A DNA stretch of 64,000 nucleotides from NCBI RefSeq assembly GCF_033115175.1, contig NC_084831.1, forward strand, positions 8,032,540 through 8,096,539, read 5' to 3'. The position numbers and the translations under genes are program-made. This document shows positions 41,319 through 52,680 of this stretch, piece after piece (within the stretch, counting starts at the first letter, position 1; each line of letters opens with the position of its first letter). This DNA comes from Lepus europaeus (lineage: Eukaryota > Chordata > Mammalia > Lagomorpha > Leporidae). Under the pieces are notes generated by a model. That model was not told the DNA's origin. It did no database searches and was given only the letters and a program-made list of their open reading frames with translations.

Positions 41319-41713
41319 GAGTTGACACTGTGGCGCAGTGGGTTAATGCCCTGGCCTGAAGCGTCGGCATCCCATATGGGCGCCGGTTCGAAACCCGGCT
41401 GCTCCTCTTCCAATCCAGCTCTCTGCAATGGCCTGGGAAAGCAGTAGAAGATGGCCCAAGTCCTTGGGCCCCTGCATCTGTGTGCGAGACCCAGAGGAAG
41501 CTCCTGACTCCTGGCTTCGGATCGGCGCAGCTCAGCCTTTGTGGCCAGTTGGAGAGTGAACCATTGGATAGAAGAGCTCGCTCTCTCTCGTTCTCTGCCT
41601 CTCCTCTCTAACTCTGACTTTCAAATAAATAAATAAATCTTTAAAAAAAAAAAAACTTGTTTAAAAAAAAACAAGAACTTGTGAATTCTTTAAAAAAAAA
41701 AAAGAAAGAAAGA
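41319..41713 (+). mobile_element. Old-type C-SINE with long A-rich tail
   Basis: Head gagttgacactgtggcgcag, tail from aaataaataaataaatcttt through several A-runs to aaagaaagaaag. Flanked by aaatgtatggg at 41308-41318 and 41714-41724. Head-to-head with the previous copy. Confidence 0.93.
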
Positions 41714-41724
41714 AAATGTATGGG

Positions 41725-42000
41725 AGAGACCGTCCTTTCTCCAGGCATTGATTTTATCTCCCTTGTCAAAGATCAGCCGTTTGTAGATGCGTGGATAGAT
41801 TTCTGAAGTTCCTCTTCTGTTCCATTGGTCTATGTGTCTATTTGGGTTTTTTTTGTTGTTGTTAATAACAAGCTGTTTTGCTTATAATTGCCTTGAAATA
41901 TGATATTGTGATGCCTCCAGCTTTTTTTCTATGTTATTGATTTAGGAATTCCAGATCTCTTGTGTTTCCAGAAGGATTTTAGCATTGATTTTTCCTGCAA
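41725..42000 (-). mobile_element. LINE-1 ORF2 fragment, reverse orientation
   Basis: Contains ccattggtctatgtgtctat and gtgatgcctccagctttttt, well-known reverse-complement landmarks of mammalian L1 ORF2. Degraded, no open frame. Confidence 0.82.
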
Positions 42001-42436
42001 ACTGGGCACTGCCAGTGACTACTGTTGCCTCCATGCCTGAACGCATCAAACACTGCCCACGAAAACACAGGTCACATGTCAACACGACCCTAGGCAAATG
42101 GCATTCAGAACAATAGCAGTCGCGATTTTCTGTGTTGAGTCAGCCAAGTGACCTTGGACAGACCTTGGGCTTAGCTTCTCCATGTGTCATTTTCTATAAT
42201 CCCATCTCCTGGCAAAGGATGTTGGTTTCCAGGAGACGGGATTATAGAACATCCTTTTTGCACAATACCAGCTTTTGAATCCTTGCAGCCCTCTGCTAGG
42301 GTTTCGACAACAAGACCATCTTTCACAGCCAAGCCCCACTGACAAGTGGTCTCTTTTGGATGTATACCGTGGACTCGAGACACATACTTTTTCAACCAAG
42401 CAGAACCTTGTAAGTTTCGCTGGGAAGTGAGGAGCT
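42001..42436. other. Unique segment containing a long hairpin
   Basis: No gene recognised. Holds the inverted repeat 42192-42249, listed separately. Confidence 0.5.
42192..42249. repeat. Near-perfect 21-bp inverted repeat (hairpin)
   Basis: Left arm 42192-42212 (ttctataatcccatctcctg plus g) and right arm 42229-42249 (ccaggagacgggattataga plus a) pair with one mismatch around a 16-nt loop. On RNA the mismatch is G:U or A:C depending on strand. It could be a MITE relic, a miRNA-like precursor or chance; nothing else supports a function. Confidence 0.85.
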
Positions 42437-42716
42437 CAAAGTCAGAGTTAGAGAGAGAGAGAGAGAGACAGAGAGAGAGAGAGTCTTTCATCCACTGGTT
42501 CACTCCCACAAACGGCCACAACAGCCAGGGCTGGACCAAGCTGAAGCCAGGAGCCTGGGTCTCCCATGTGGGTGGCGGGAGCCCACGCACGTGGGCCATC
42601 TTCTGCTGCCTTCCCTGGGGCATTAGCAAGGAGCTGGATCAGAAGCGGAGCAGCTGGGACTCGACCTGGCATCCATATGGAATGCCAGCGTCACAGGTGG
42701 CAGCTTACCCCCCTGT
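42437..42716 (-). mobile_element. Old-type C-SINE
   Basis: (GA)n body, ggtctcccatgtgggtggcg, head gcttacccccctgtgc. The A-rich tail is missing. Confidence 0.87.
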
Positions 42717-42784
42717 GCATCTTCCCGTGAGCTTTTCCAAATACCCTCAGAGAGGAAGAAAAGAAGGCATTCACTGGTTCACCC

Positions 42785-42850
42785 GCTCCCTAAGTGTTTA
42801 TTGAGTGCCCACTGGAGACCAAGTACTGCCTAAGCGCTAGGACCACAACA
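42785..42850 (+). mobile_element. MIR-like fragment
   Basis: Contains gtgtttattgagtgcccact, typical of the MIR 5' part. Confidence 0.5.
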
Positions 42851-43491
42851 GAAAGCCAGACACACAGGACCCTCCCCTCCCGGGCCACCCGCCTCGGCTC
42901 AGCTCGCGGCAGGGACACAGCCGATGTTCGGCCTCAGTCACCCACACCTGGGGTCTTCCCACCTGCAGAGTGATTCCTCCAGGGCTGAGGTGCAGTCCCT
43001 GACCCCTGGCAGGGGGGTGCGGGGTGGAGGTCAGGCACTTGGGCTCCAGCAGGAGGCTTTGGGGAGGCAGGAAAGAGGCAGGAATGTTCCCAATGTGGGG
43101 ACTTTGGGAGAGGAGGACCTCGCCCCTAGGGCTCTCCCTCGGGCTTCCTAGCAGGACGGCTTTGCTGGCTCCATGGAAGTGGATCTGGACACGGCTCCCA
43201 GCCTCTGGACCGTCACAAGATCGTGTTTGTGCACCGTCGGTACCAGGCCACTCCCAGTCTCGGGACCGCCAGTTCGCCCGGAGCCTCCAGCTCCGGGCTG
43301 ACCGGCATCACGAGGTCTCTTCTCCCAGAACCACATGACCCTTGGCCGACGCCCAGCCGAGCTGGGAGGAGGGCAGCAGCTCTGCGGGGGCCATACCCCT
43401 CTCTCCAGGAGAGTTTGTTCCCCACCCTCGGGGCTGGTCCTTGTCATCACACAGCTCAGCTGTTCTCAGCGTCAAAAAACAAGCAAGAGGG
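42851..43491. other. Unique spacer segment
   Basis: GC-rich unique sequence without recognised gene or repeat. Confidence 0.5.
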
Positions 43492-43789
43492 GCCAGTGTT
43501 GTAGTGCAGGTTAAGGGGCTGCCTGCAGTGCCAGCATCCCAGTGAGCGCCGGTTCAAGTTCCAGCTGCTCCACTTCCGATCCAGCTCCCTTCTAGTAGTG
43601 GAAGATGGCTCAAGTGCTTGAGTCCCTGCCACCCACATGGGAGACCCGGCAGAGTTCCAGGCTCCTGGCTTCAGCCTGGCTCAGCCCTGGCTGTTGCGGC
43701 CATTTGGGGAGTGAGCCAGCAGATAAAAGATTTCTCTCTCTCTCTCTACTTCTATCTTTCAAATAAATAAGTAAATATTTAGAAAAAAT
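43492..43789 (+). mobile_element. Old-type C-SINE
   Basis: Head ggggccagtgttgtagtgc, tail aaataaataagtaaatattt. Tail-to-tail with the next copy. Confidence 0.9.
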
Positions 43790-43810
43790 GACAAGAACAA
43801 AAGGGACTTT

Positions 43811-44137
43811 TTAAAAATATTTTATTTATTTATTTGAGAAGCAGAGTTACAGACAGAGAGGGGGAGAGACAAAGAGAAAGGTCTTCCGTCTGCTGGTTCA
43901 CTCCCCAGGTGGCCCCAAAGGCTGGAGCTGAGCCAATCCAAATCCAGGAGTCAGAAGCTTCCTCTAGGTCTGCCACATGGGTGCAGGGACCCAAGCTCCT
44001 GGGCCATCTTCCACTGCTCTCCCAGGCCATAGCAGAGAGCTGGATCGGAAGAGAAGCAGCTGGGACTCTAACTAGCACCCACATAGGACGCCAGCACTGC
44101 AGGCGGAGGGTTAACCTACTTTGCCACAGTGTCAGAC
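43811..44137 (-). mobile_element. Old-type C-SINE
   Basis: Tail taaaaatattttatttattt, head ctactttgccacagtgtcag. Forms an inverted pair with 43492-43789, 21 bp apart. Confidence 0.9.
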
Positions 44138-44288
44138 CCTCTCTTCCGGAAAAGGAGACAGAGACCCAGGGCAGTGGCGGCCACGCAAGCAGGCCCTGGC
44201 CTCTCTCCCTCCTGCCCTCCTCCCTCCCCCTCTTCCTTCTCTTCCTGTACTCAGGCGGACACCCACAGCCTTACTTTCTTTTCTTTTT

Positions 44289-44562
44289 CCTTTTTTTCAA
44301 CTTATTTGAGAGAGAGAAAGAAAAGACCTCTCATCCGCACTGATTCACTCTCCAAGTCTATAACGGCTAGGACCGGCCGTGCCGAAGCGGGAGTCCAGAA
44401 CTCCATCGGGTCTCCCACGTGGGTGGTCTCCCACGTGCCTGGAGCCTCCCTGCTGCCTCCCGGGGTCTCCTGAGCAGGCAGCTGGGGTCAGGACCCGAGC
44501 CCACCGCTCCGGCGGGGGAGGCAGGTGTCTCGGCCTCCAGGCTAAATCCTGCTCCCCGATCT
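44289..44562 (-). mobile_element. Old C-SINE
   Basis: Weak tail (tttttttcaacttatttgag), duplicated internal block gtctcccacgtg (44411 and 44428), decayed head. Confidence 0.75.
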
Positions 44563-45774
44563 TGACTCCAGCGACTTCCATTTCTGGGCTCCTGGCGGAT
44601 GATGGACTGCAGCGGGGCTTTGAGCCGCTGAGTTTCTGGGATTTCTTGCGGCGGCCACAGCGATCGCCCGCAGGAGTGAGAAGACACTGGGGGGGGGGGG
44701 GGCAGAGAGTGGGAAGGGCTTGGATCTCACTCCTTCCGGCTCTCACTCACCTGCCCTTGCCCCCTAACGCTGCCCGCCCTCCCCAGCCCTCCCCAGCCCT
44801 CCCCAGCCCTCCCCAGGAGCCCGGCGCCTGTGAACGCGTCTGGAGGAACACGCTTGAAGGCCCCTGATGGGAAGCAACGGGGAAGAGAACCCCAGGCTCC
44901 GGTGGTCTTCCCCCCACTCCTCCCACCACCAGCTCCTCTCTCCTCAAATGTCCCTGGACGTGCACCTCCGCCTGGCTCCGGGCTGTCACCACTCCCCGCC
45001 ACAGGATTGCTGCAAACTCTGTCACTCTGGCGGTGATAAAGCCCCACCACCTACAGCGTGAGCCCAGGCCTGCAGCCCTGATAAGCAGCGCCTGTCAACA
45101 GTGTGTCCACGCCTGCTCCGCACCGCCCGCTGCCTGTGTGCCGCCAGGCCCTGACCGCTGGTGCCTAGGCCAGGCTGCGGTCACCTTGAGGTGACCCCAG
45201 GGAGCCAGGCTGGCAGGTGCAGCACGTGGACAGGGTCCACGGGGTGGAGGTTCTCTGTCCCGGGTCCCTATCTCCAGATTCATTTCCCCGGCTCTCTGTG
45301 GGGTCTGTGAATGGTGGCTGGAGAGAACGCCGGGAGTGCCACGAGCGAATTACCCATGGGAGCTCAGCCACCTCAGGCCCAGCCTAGGGCACCCAGGGAG
45401 ACGTTCGGCTGTGTCGGGGCATTTCTGCTCATCGCGGCCAGGAAGGGCGTCTGCCGGTATCCAGTGGGCAGGCGCCGGGGAGACTGGTGAGCACCCGCAG
45501 TGCACATGGCAGCCCCCACCACAAGATGACATTTGGCCCCCAATGCCACTCACGCCAGACCTGAGGAGCCCCGAGCTGGAGGACCCTGGGGCAAGCCTGC
45601 CAGTGAGGTCTCAACGCCTTCTTCAGAGATGCTGGGACCCTGGGGACAGGCCAGGTACCCAATGTTCCTGCAAAGGCCAGGCTCCACCGGCATCTTCCCA
45701 AGGCTGGCTCCCTTCCTCAGGTCTCAAGTGCAGGGGCTTCCTGGCCTTGGTGCCTCACGGCCGCTCTCGTTCTG
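44563..45774. other. Unique segment with decamer repeat
   Basis: No gene recognised. Contains a run of about 13 G near 44688 and the decamer array at 44777-44816. Confidence 0.5.
44777..44816. repeat. (CCCTCCCCAG)x4 tandem repeat
   Basis: Four nearly perfect tandem copies of a 10-bp unit. Confidence 0.92.
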
Positions 45775-45935
45775 GGAATGACATTGGAAATGGCAGCTGT
45801 GGTTTCCTGAGCACCAGCTAGGAGCTGGGCCCTGGGGCCGAGCAGATTTCTTCCTTGTGGTGCCCAGCAGCTCGGAGGGCAGGAGGGATGACTGTGAACC
45901 CATTCCACAGACAAGCAAAGAGAAGCCCAGAGCTG
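45775..45935 (+). mobile_element. MIR-like fragment
   Basis: Contains tttcctgagcaccagctagg, later acccattccacagacaagca: plus-strand MIR layout, decayed. Confidence 0.55.
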
Positions 45936-46389
45936 GTATCCTGCCCCCCGCCCCCCACAAAGGCTGCAACTCCAGGGCCCAGGAGCTCAGAACAGAGCTT
46001 TATTCAGACACTTCGGTGGCAGTCAGGCTAAAATGAGGCCACGAGAGTGGGCCCTAATCCACTCTGACTGGTGAAAGGGGACGTTTAGACACAGAACAGC
46101 GACACGCAGGACGACGCCAGGTGCAGGTGCAGGTGCAGCCAGAGACCAGGGCAGAGCATGTCCAAGCAGAGCCACGCAGAGATGAGCAAAAGTGACGCGC
46201 GGAGCAGGAGACACAGGGGGCCCACAGTCTCTCGGAGGCCCTGGGAAGCCTGACCCTCACCTCCTGACCTCCACACTGCACGAGGAGTCCACTGTGCAAG
46301 CCCCAGCGTGTGTGGCCCAGCTCTTGGGGCAGCTCCAGGATTTTTATTTCTATGCAAATGATTTTGAATTCCATGCATGGTTTTTTTCT
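45936..46389. other. Unique spacer segment
   Basis: No gene or repeat recognised except gcaggtgcaggtgcag (short hexamer run near 46121). Confidence 0.45.
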
Positions 46390-46731
46390 TTTTTTTTTTT
46401 TTAAGATTTATTTATTTATTTGAAAGTCAGAGTTAACCAGAGAGAAGAGAGGCAGAGAGAAAGAGAGAGAGGTCTTCCGTCTGATGGTTCACTCCCCTGA
46501 TGGCCGCAACGGCTGGAGATGCGCCGATTCGAAGCCAGGAGCCAGGAGCTTCTTCCTGGTCTCCCACACAGGTGCAGGGGCTCAAGGACTTGGGCCATCT
46601 TCTACTGCTTTCCCAGGCCATAGCAGAGAGCTGGACTGGAAGAGGAGCAGCCGGGGCTAGAACCAGCACCCATATGGGATGCCGGCACTGCAGGCCAGGG
46701 CGTCAACCAGCTGCGCCACAGCGCCGGCACC
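46390..46731 (-). mobile_element. Old-type C-SINE
   Basis: Tail tttaagatttatttatttat, head gctgcgccacagcgccggc. Well preserved. Confidence 0.92.
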
Positions 46732-46762
46732 ATGTTTTATTCAGACATGAATTTTCCATGAC

Positions 46763-47064
46763 TTTTTTTTAAAGATTTACTTTATTTATTTGGAACTCAG
46801 AGTTACAGGAAGAGAGAGAGGGAGGGACAGAGAGGGAGGTCTTCCGTCTGCTGGTTCACTCTGCAATTGGCCACAACAGCCAGGCTGGGCCAGACTGCAG
46901 CCAGGAGCCTGGAGCTCCATCCAGGTCTCTTTCCACTGCTTTTCGCAGGTGCATTAGCAGGGAGCTGGATCAGAAGTGAGGCTGCTGGGACTCAAACCAA
47001 TGCCCACGTGGGACGCCAGCACTGAAGGCAGTGGCTTAACCCACTACACCACAGTGCCAGCCCC
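46763..47064 (-). mobile_element. Old-type C-SINE
   Basis: Tail aaagatttactttatttatt, head ctacaccacagtgccagccc. Imperfect flanks tccatgactttttt and tccatgaacctttt suggest a decayed target duplication. Confidence 0.9.
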
Positions 47065-47130
47065 TCCATGAACCTTTTTGAAGACCCCTCTTATTTCTTC
47101 TGGGGGAAGATCCTAGTATTTATCTTAAAA

Positions 47131-47925
47131 CAGCCTTAATTCGCTTGACTTTTCTTGTGTAAAACCCTACGTGGTAGCCACAGCTTAGCTGGGCCCTCTG
47201 CACAGACGCTCTGGTGTGCGTCTTTACAAGAGGCACAGTGAATTCCTGTTGGGGAGACTTGAGGGCTTTCCAGAGGTCAGGGGTCAGGTTGCTTAGGTCT
47301 TGGCCTTGGCATCAAACGTGGCCTTGGCAAGGCTGCCCCGGGTGGCAGCAGAGCCCCTGGCTGAGGCGGCACAGTCACCAATGCCAGCCAGTAGCATCAG
47401 CCTTTGGGGACGGGACCCAGACAATGCCAGTGCCTCTGCGAGCGGGGATGAGGTGCCAACACAGAGCCACAGTCCTGTCACCTCATAAGGTACCGTATAA
47501 ACTTTGCTGAGTTGTTCCCCACGGCCCCTCTGCACCGGCACAGGAAGAGCTTGGCCCCTCGGATGGCGGTGGCTACCTCCTTGGAGCTCAGCCAGGCCAG
47601 CACGGCCATTGCAGCCCCCGATGGAGAGGAAGGCCTTGAACCTAGTCCTCTGGCCAGTCCCTGTCTGCTTTAGCTCCTGTAGGAAAAATCAGTGATCTCA
47701 GACTTCATGAGGGGCAGAGAGACGAGACAGGTCTCCCCGGGGACTTGATCATGTGCCTGACTGGTGGCCCAGCCTGGTGACAGGGAGCCACTCCTGGTGC
47801 TCCGCCTTGCCTCTGTGAGCTCCCTGGCCGAGGCCCCCGCCCCACCTTGGCCGTGACCTCAGCAGAAGCTATTGCCCTCCCATCCCAGGCCCTCCTGCTG
47901 CACCAGGGCTGTTTGGTGTTCTCTT
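47131..47925 (-). pseudogene. RPS2P: Processed RPS2 (ribosomal protein S2) pseudogene
   Basis: Reading the minus strand gives, in order, the degenerate Gly/Arg-rich N-terminus (near 47895-47815), the segment equivalent to the start of the S5-type domain (gaatctgagatc-like tgaagtctgagatcactgat, near 47700), GQRTRFKAFLSIGGCNGRAG (near 47660-47600), VTGLW (47480), LLAGIGDCAASARG (near 47390-47350) and [12 protein letters not shown] followed by an in-frame stop (near 47291). Sequence similar to the RPS2 C-terminal codons and short 3' UTR continues to 47131. No introns, multiple frameshifts, an internal deletion near 47680 and premature stops show a dead retrocopy. The poly(A) tail has decayed. 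Confidence 0.88.
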
Positions 47926-48134
47926 GGCGAAGTGTTCAGCAGGTCCCTGGAAGTGGGGCTTGAGCCTCCAGGACCTTTGTTTCATTGCTGCTCACGGCTG
48001 GGGCCTCCCTCCAACACCTAAATAACCCACACAGGCCCACGGCTGAGCCGCCCAGGGCTGCGCGGCGGGGGGCCTCTTATCGTGGGGAATGGCTGATCCG
48101 GGTGGGAGGGGAGTTACCACTTGGAGGGAGGTCC

Positions 48135-48300
48135 GAATGACAGGCCCACGTGCAAATCCTGGCTCTGCCCCCCTACCAGCTGTGCGAGCAAATCGCCCCG
48201 AATCTTCCGGCTTCGGTTTTGCAATCTGTAAAATGGCAGTAACAGCAGCAGCCACGTCACGGGGTCCCCGTGAGGATTAAGCTGCTCCGCACAAGTCCTG
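48135..48300 (-). mobile_element. MIR element fragment
   Basis: Contains caaatcctggctctgccccc, gcaatctgtaaaatggcagt and ccgtgaggattaagctgctc: clear reverse-strand MIR. Confidence 0.78.
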
Positions 48301-49039
48301 CGCGCTGCAGCCCCTCCAGACGTGGCCGTCACCGTGACCCCTACTGTGCTGGCGCCTGTGTCATCCGGTGAGCCCAGGAAGTCCCAGCCTGTGGATGGCC
48401 ACTTCTGCCCTTGGAATGCTTTCTCTGGGTTCCTGCACCCCCCCCACCCGCCCCCAGCCTGCTTTCAGCCCCACAGCTGGGGCTAAGAAGGCCTTGGAGA
48501 CTCAGGGTAGGGGTGGGTGCCAGGGCCCCCCAGGCACGCTTGTCTTCCCGGTTCCCAGGGGAAACCACAGGCCGAGCACAAAGCGCTGCCAACAGTTCCA
48601 GTGTGTTCTTGAGAGCCTTCAGCCCCTGCCCGTGTGGGGCTGTGGGAGTATGCAGGGTTGCAACTGTGCTGAGGGCCAAGCAGGACACTGAGTGGGCACT
48701 GGTGTTCTCCCATTCCCTGGCCCAGGCAGGCATCACTAATCGAGCCTGGAGCTGTTCCCACTGTGTGGAAAGGCTCGCCACCTGGCCACCAGTCCACTGT
48801 GTGGGCTGTGAGAGATGGACCCGACCCTGGCAGGACAGTGAGAAGGGCCTTGCAGAAAAGGTGGGAGGTCAGCCAGGGACTGGCACCCCTAAGAGATCCT
48901 GCTGCCCTGGGCTGAGTTCATCCAATGCCTATGAACACCAACAGGAGCTCCACGCTCTGCTGAACAAAGGAGACCCCAAAACGCTGAGAAGGGGGCGAAG
49001 ACCAATCGTTGTTATTTTGCTTTGCTGTTCGATTAATTG
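48301..49039. other. Unique spacer segment
   Basis: No gene recognised. Open frames here run into the neighbouring SINE and are not credible. Confidence 0.5.
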
Positions 49040-49047
49040 CAAAGGTC

Positions 49048-49399
49048 GGCCGGCACCGTGTCTCACTAGGCTAATCCTCCGCCTGCGGCGCCGGCACCCC
49101 GGGGTTCTAGTCCCGGTCGGGGCGCCAGATTCTGTCCCGGTTGCTCCTCTTCCAGGCCAGCTCTCTGCTGTGGCCCGGGAGTGCAGTGGAGGATGGCCCA
49201 AGTGCTTGGGCCCTTCACCCGCATGGGAGACCAGGAAGAAGCACCTGGCTCCTGGCTTCAGATCGGTACAGCGTGCCAGCCGTAGCGGCCATTGGGGGGT
49301 GAACCCATTGTGGGGTGAACCAACAGAAAAAGGAAGACCTTTCTCTCTGTCTCTCTCTCTCACTGTCTAACTCTGCCTATCAAGAAAAATTTTTTTTTT
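49048..49399 (+). mobile_element. Young-type C-SINE with target duplication
   Basis: Head ggccggcaccgtgtctcact, tail aagaaaaattttttttt. Flanked by caaaggtc at 49040-49047 and 49400-49407. The region ggtgaaccc ... ggtgaacc is internally duplicated. Confidence 0.94.
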
Positions 49400-49591
49400 C
49401 AAAGGTCAACCCTTACAAAGTTTCCCATCAACACCTAGAAACCAGCAGTGAAAAATAACACAGGGAAAAGCCCTGAGCCATATAATAAAACTTGAGGTTC
49501 AGGCTGGGGGTGACAGACACACGACAGGGAGGGGCTAGCAGCATATGTTTGTAGCAATAAAAAAAAAAAAAGAAAGAAAAAGAAAAAAGAG

Positions 49592-49616
49592 GGTCCGGCA
49601 CTGTGGCATAGCACAT
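49592..49616 (+). mobile_element. C-SINE head fragment
   Basis: ggtccggcactgtggcatag matches an old-type head, then stops. Confidence 0.6.
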
Positions 49617-49650
49617 GAAGAAACCAAACTTTTGCAAAGGATATAAAATA

Positions 49651-49980
49651 GCCGGCGCCGTGGCTCAACAGGCTAATCCTCTGCCTAGCGGCACTGGCAC
49701 ACTGGGTTCTAGTCCCGGTCAGGGCGCCAGATTCTGTCCTGGTTGCTCCTCTTCCAGGCCAGCTCTCTGCTGTGGCCAGGGAGTGCAGTGGAGGATGGCC
49801 CAAGTGCTTGGGCCCTGCACCCGCATGGGAGACCAGGAGAAGCACCTGGCTCCTGGCTTCAGATCAGCACGGTGTGCCAGCCGTGGCGGCCATTGGAGGG
49901 TGAACCAACGGCAAAGGAAGACCTTTCTCTCTGTCTCTCTCTCTCTCTCACTGTCTAACTCTGCTTGTCAAAAATTTTTT
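49651..49980 (+). mobile_element. Young-type C-SINE
   Basis: Head gccggcgccgtggctcaaca, end tgtctaactctgcttgtcaa. It lies just upstream of an L1 3' end. Confidence 0.93.
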
Positions 49981-49984
49981 TAAA

Positions 49985-50520
49985 AATAAAAATATTTTTA
50001 CACTTTGTGTTTCTGCGTGGGTACAAACTGATGAGATCTTTACTAATTATATACTGAATCGATCTTCTGTATATGAAGATAATTGGAAATGAAAAAAAAA
50101 AACAAAACTGGTGTTAAATTGGAAATGGCATAGAAAATTAATTAATTAAAAAAATGTTATGTAGGATCTCTGTCTTTAATGTGCTGTACACTCTCATTTA
50201 ATGCTATAACTAGTACTCCAACAGTATTTTTTTTCACTTTGTGTTGCTATATGGGGGCAAACTGTCGAAATCGTTACCTAATATATACTAAACTAACCTT
50301 CTGTATATAAAGAGAATTGAAAATGAATCTTGATGTGATTGGAAGGGGAGAGGGAGTGGGAAAGGGGAGGGTTGTGGGTGGGAGGGAAGTTTTGGGAGGG
50401 GGAAGCCATTGTAACCCATAAGCTATACTTTGGAAATTTATATTCATTAAATAAAAGTTTAATAAAAAAATAAATAAAAAATAAAAATAAAGATAAAATT
50501 ACAGGGCGGCCTCCCGGCCA
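49985..50520 (+). mobile_element. LINE-1 3' end (rabbit-type 3' UTR)
   Basis: Contains tatataaagagaattgaaaa, the polypurine tract ggaaggggagagggagtggg, and the end ggaaatttatattcattaaa taaaagttt, followed by an A-rich tail. The block cactttgtgtt...ttctgtatat occurs twice (about 50002-50080 and 50236-50315). 5'-truncated. Confidence 0.88.
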
Positions 50521-51576
50521 GCAGGAGGCCCAGAGCTGAGCTCCCGTCCGCTGCCAACATCGCTGCCAACATCACTGCCAACATCACCGACCGGTTTCTT
50601 GTGTCTCCTTCCATGGATATCCTGACCCCGTGCCAGCACAGGCCTGTGTCTGCACACCCAAGTTTTTGCATATTTCTACTTTTTTTTTACCTTAAATTAT
50701 CAACTTAATCAATTACTAAACTGAATTATCTTAGAGCCCATTCCATATGAACATAGTTAGACCTCACAGTGTAGCCATGTAACAAAGCCCACACCGGGCT
50801 GCCCGGAGCGTGACGTGGACTGGTGTCGAAAGCCAGCAAGGGACGCAAACCAGAGCCAGCCTACAACGTGGCTCAGAGGGGGCCGGGATGGCGCCCACTG
50901 GGGTCAAGTGGAATCGGATCCATGCGACTGAACACATCTTTCCTGGTGTTGAACCAGCCTTAGCCTGTGAGGGACCTGGGGTGGGGACACCGCTCGGGGC
51001 TCTGAGCTCTCACAGGCTCCCTCCTCCCCGGACACAGCTTGGGGTGCAGAGGGGAACGAGGGTGCCAGCCTCGCTCGTCTGCCCCAGCACTTTCCCCGCT
51101 TCTGTGCTGGACACCCCAGGAGGTCCCTGAGCCGTCATTCAAGGCCCATCTGCCTGTCCCCTTCAGCCTTGGAACCAGGCGAGGAGCAAGGGCAGAGGCA
51201 GGGAGCCTGCCGGGACTGGCCGCTGGGTGAGGAGTCACCTCTCGGGGTGACACTGTCCCCAGACCCTATCCCAGATGCCTCTCCTCCCCACCAGCTCACC
51301 CCCGTGGCCTCCCCGGGGAGACCGAGTCTCCTCTGCCCAAACAGCTTGTCTGCAGCAGAGCTGCCGCTGCCCCGGATTCGCAGGCTCCTGTTGTCCACGA
51401 GTGACCAGGGCACCACTCTCTTGGGTTTCGTCTCAGCTCGTCTTGTGCTTTTGCCAAGCAGGGAGGTAACAGGAGGGAGCCACCGGCCGCAATTCACACG
51501 GAGCTCACGTCTCACGTGCTAAGGCTCAAATATGAATTTATGAGTCAGAAACCTAACCCTCACCTGTACTTGGTGT
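50521..51576. other. Unique segment
   Basis: Begins with three short repeats of gctgccaacatc/actgccaacatc (50549-50587). Otherwise no gene or repeat recognised. Confidence 0.5.
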
Positions 51577-51911
51577 TTTTTTTTTTTTTTAAAGATTTAT
51601 TTATTTATTTGAAAGGCAAAGTTACAGAGAGGCAGAGAGAGAGAGGTCTTCCATCCACTGGTTCACGCCCCAGATGGCCGTGACAGCCAGAGATGCACCA
51701 ATCTGAAGCCAGGAGCCAGGAGCCAGGAGCTTCTTCCGGGTCTCCCGTGTGGGTGCAGGGGTCCAAGGACTTGGGCCATCTTCCACTGCTTTCCCAGGCC
51801 ATAACAGAGAGCTGGATCAGAAGTGGAGCAGCCAGGACTCCAACCAGTGCCCATATGGGATGCTGGCACTGCTGGCAGCAGCTTTACCCGCTACCCCACA
51901 GCACCGGCCCC
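51577..51911 (-). mobile_element. Old-type C-SINE
   Basis: Tail aaagatttatttatttattt, triplicated gccaggagccaggagccagg, head ctaccccacagcaccggccc. Confidence 0.92.
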
Positions 51912-51924
51912 TCGCCTACACTTT

Positions 51925-52207
51925 AAAAATGATTGGTTGGTTTGAAAGGCAGAGTAACAGACAAAGGCGGAGATATCTACCATCCATTGGCTCACTCCCA
52001 CAAAGGCCAGGGCTGGGTCAGGCTGAAGCCAGGAGTGAGGAACTTCATCTAGGTCTCCCATATGGGGTCCCAAGCGCTTGGGCCATCGTCCTGCCTCCCA
52101 GGAGAACTAGCAGGAAGTTGGATGGGAAGTGTGGAGGAGCTGGGTCTCAGATATGAGGTGTGAGTGTCCCAGGCAGCGGCTTAGCCCACTGCACCGCAAT
52201 GCCCACC
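51925..52207 (-). mobile_element. Old C-SINE
   Basis: Short tail aaaaatgattggttggtttg, body gaacttcatctaggtctccc, head cccactgcaccgcaatgccc. Confidence 0.85.
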
Positions 52208-52336
52208 TCCCTCCCACATTCGTATGGCGATGGGGCTTACAGGTGGGGCCCGGGGCAGGTGATGGGGATTAGATGAGGCACAGGAGGGAGTGGGGGCAGG
52301 ATGCTAACAGCAGCTGTATAAGAAGAGAGAGACCCA

Positions 52337-52664
52337 TGGCTGGCACCACAGCTCACTAGGCTAATCCTCCACCTGCGGCACCGGTACCCCGGGTTCTAGT
52401 CCCGGTTGGGGTCCGGATTCTGTCCCGGTTGCTCCTCTTCCAGGCCAGCTCTCTTCTGTGGCCCGGGAAGGCAGCGAAGGATGGCCCAGGTCCTTGGGCC
52501 CTGCACCCGCATGGGAGACCAGGAGGAAGCACCTGGCTCCTGGCTTCGGATCGGCGCAGCACGCCAGCCATGGTGGCCATTTGGGGGGTGAACCAATGGA
52601 AGGAAGACCTTTCTCTCTGTCTCTCTCTCTCACTGTCTAACTCTGCCTGTCTAAATAAATAAAT
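52337..52664 (+). mobile_element. Young-type C-SINE with near-perfect target duplication
   Basis: Head tggctggcaccacagctcac, tail taaataaataaat. Flanked by aa(ga)4ccca at 52323-52336 and aa(ga)5ccca at 52665-52680; one GA unit differs, as expected for slippage. Confidence 0.93.
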
Positions 52665-52680
52665 AAGAGAGAGAGACCCA

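Noticed and set aside
48411-49370. 319-residue open frame
   Set aside because: Runs from unique sequence into a C-SINE and translates SINE consensus; no recognisable domain and no gene structure.
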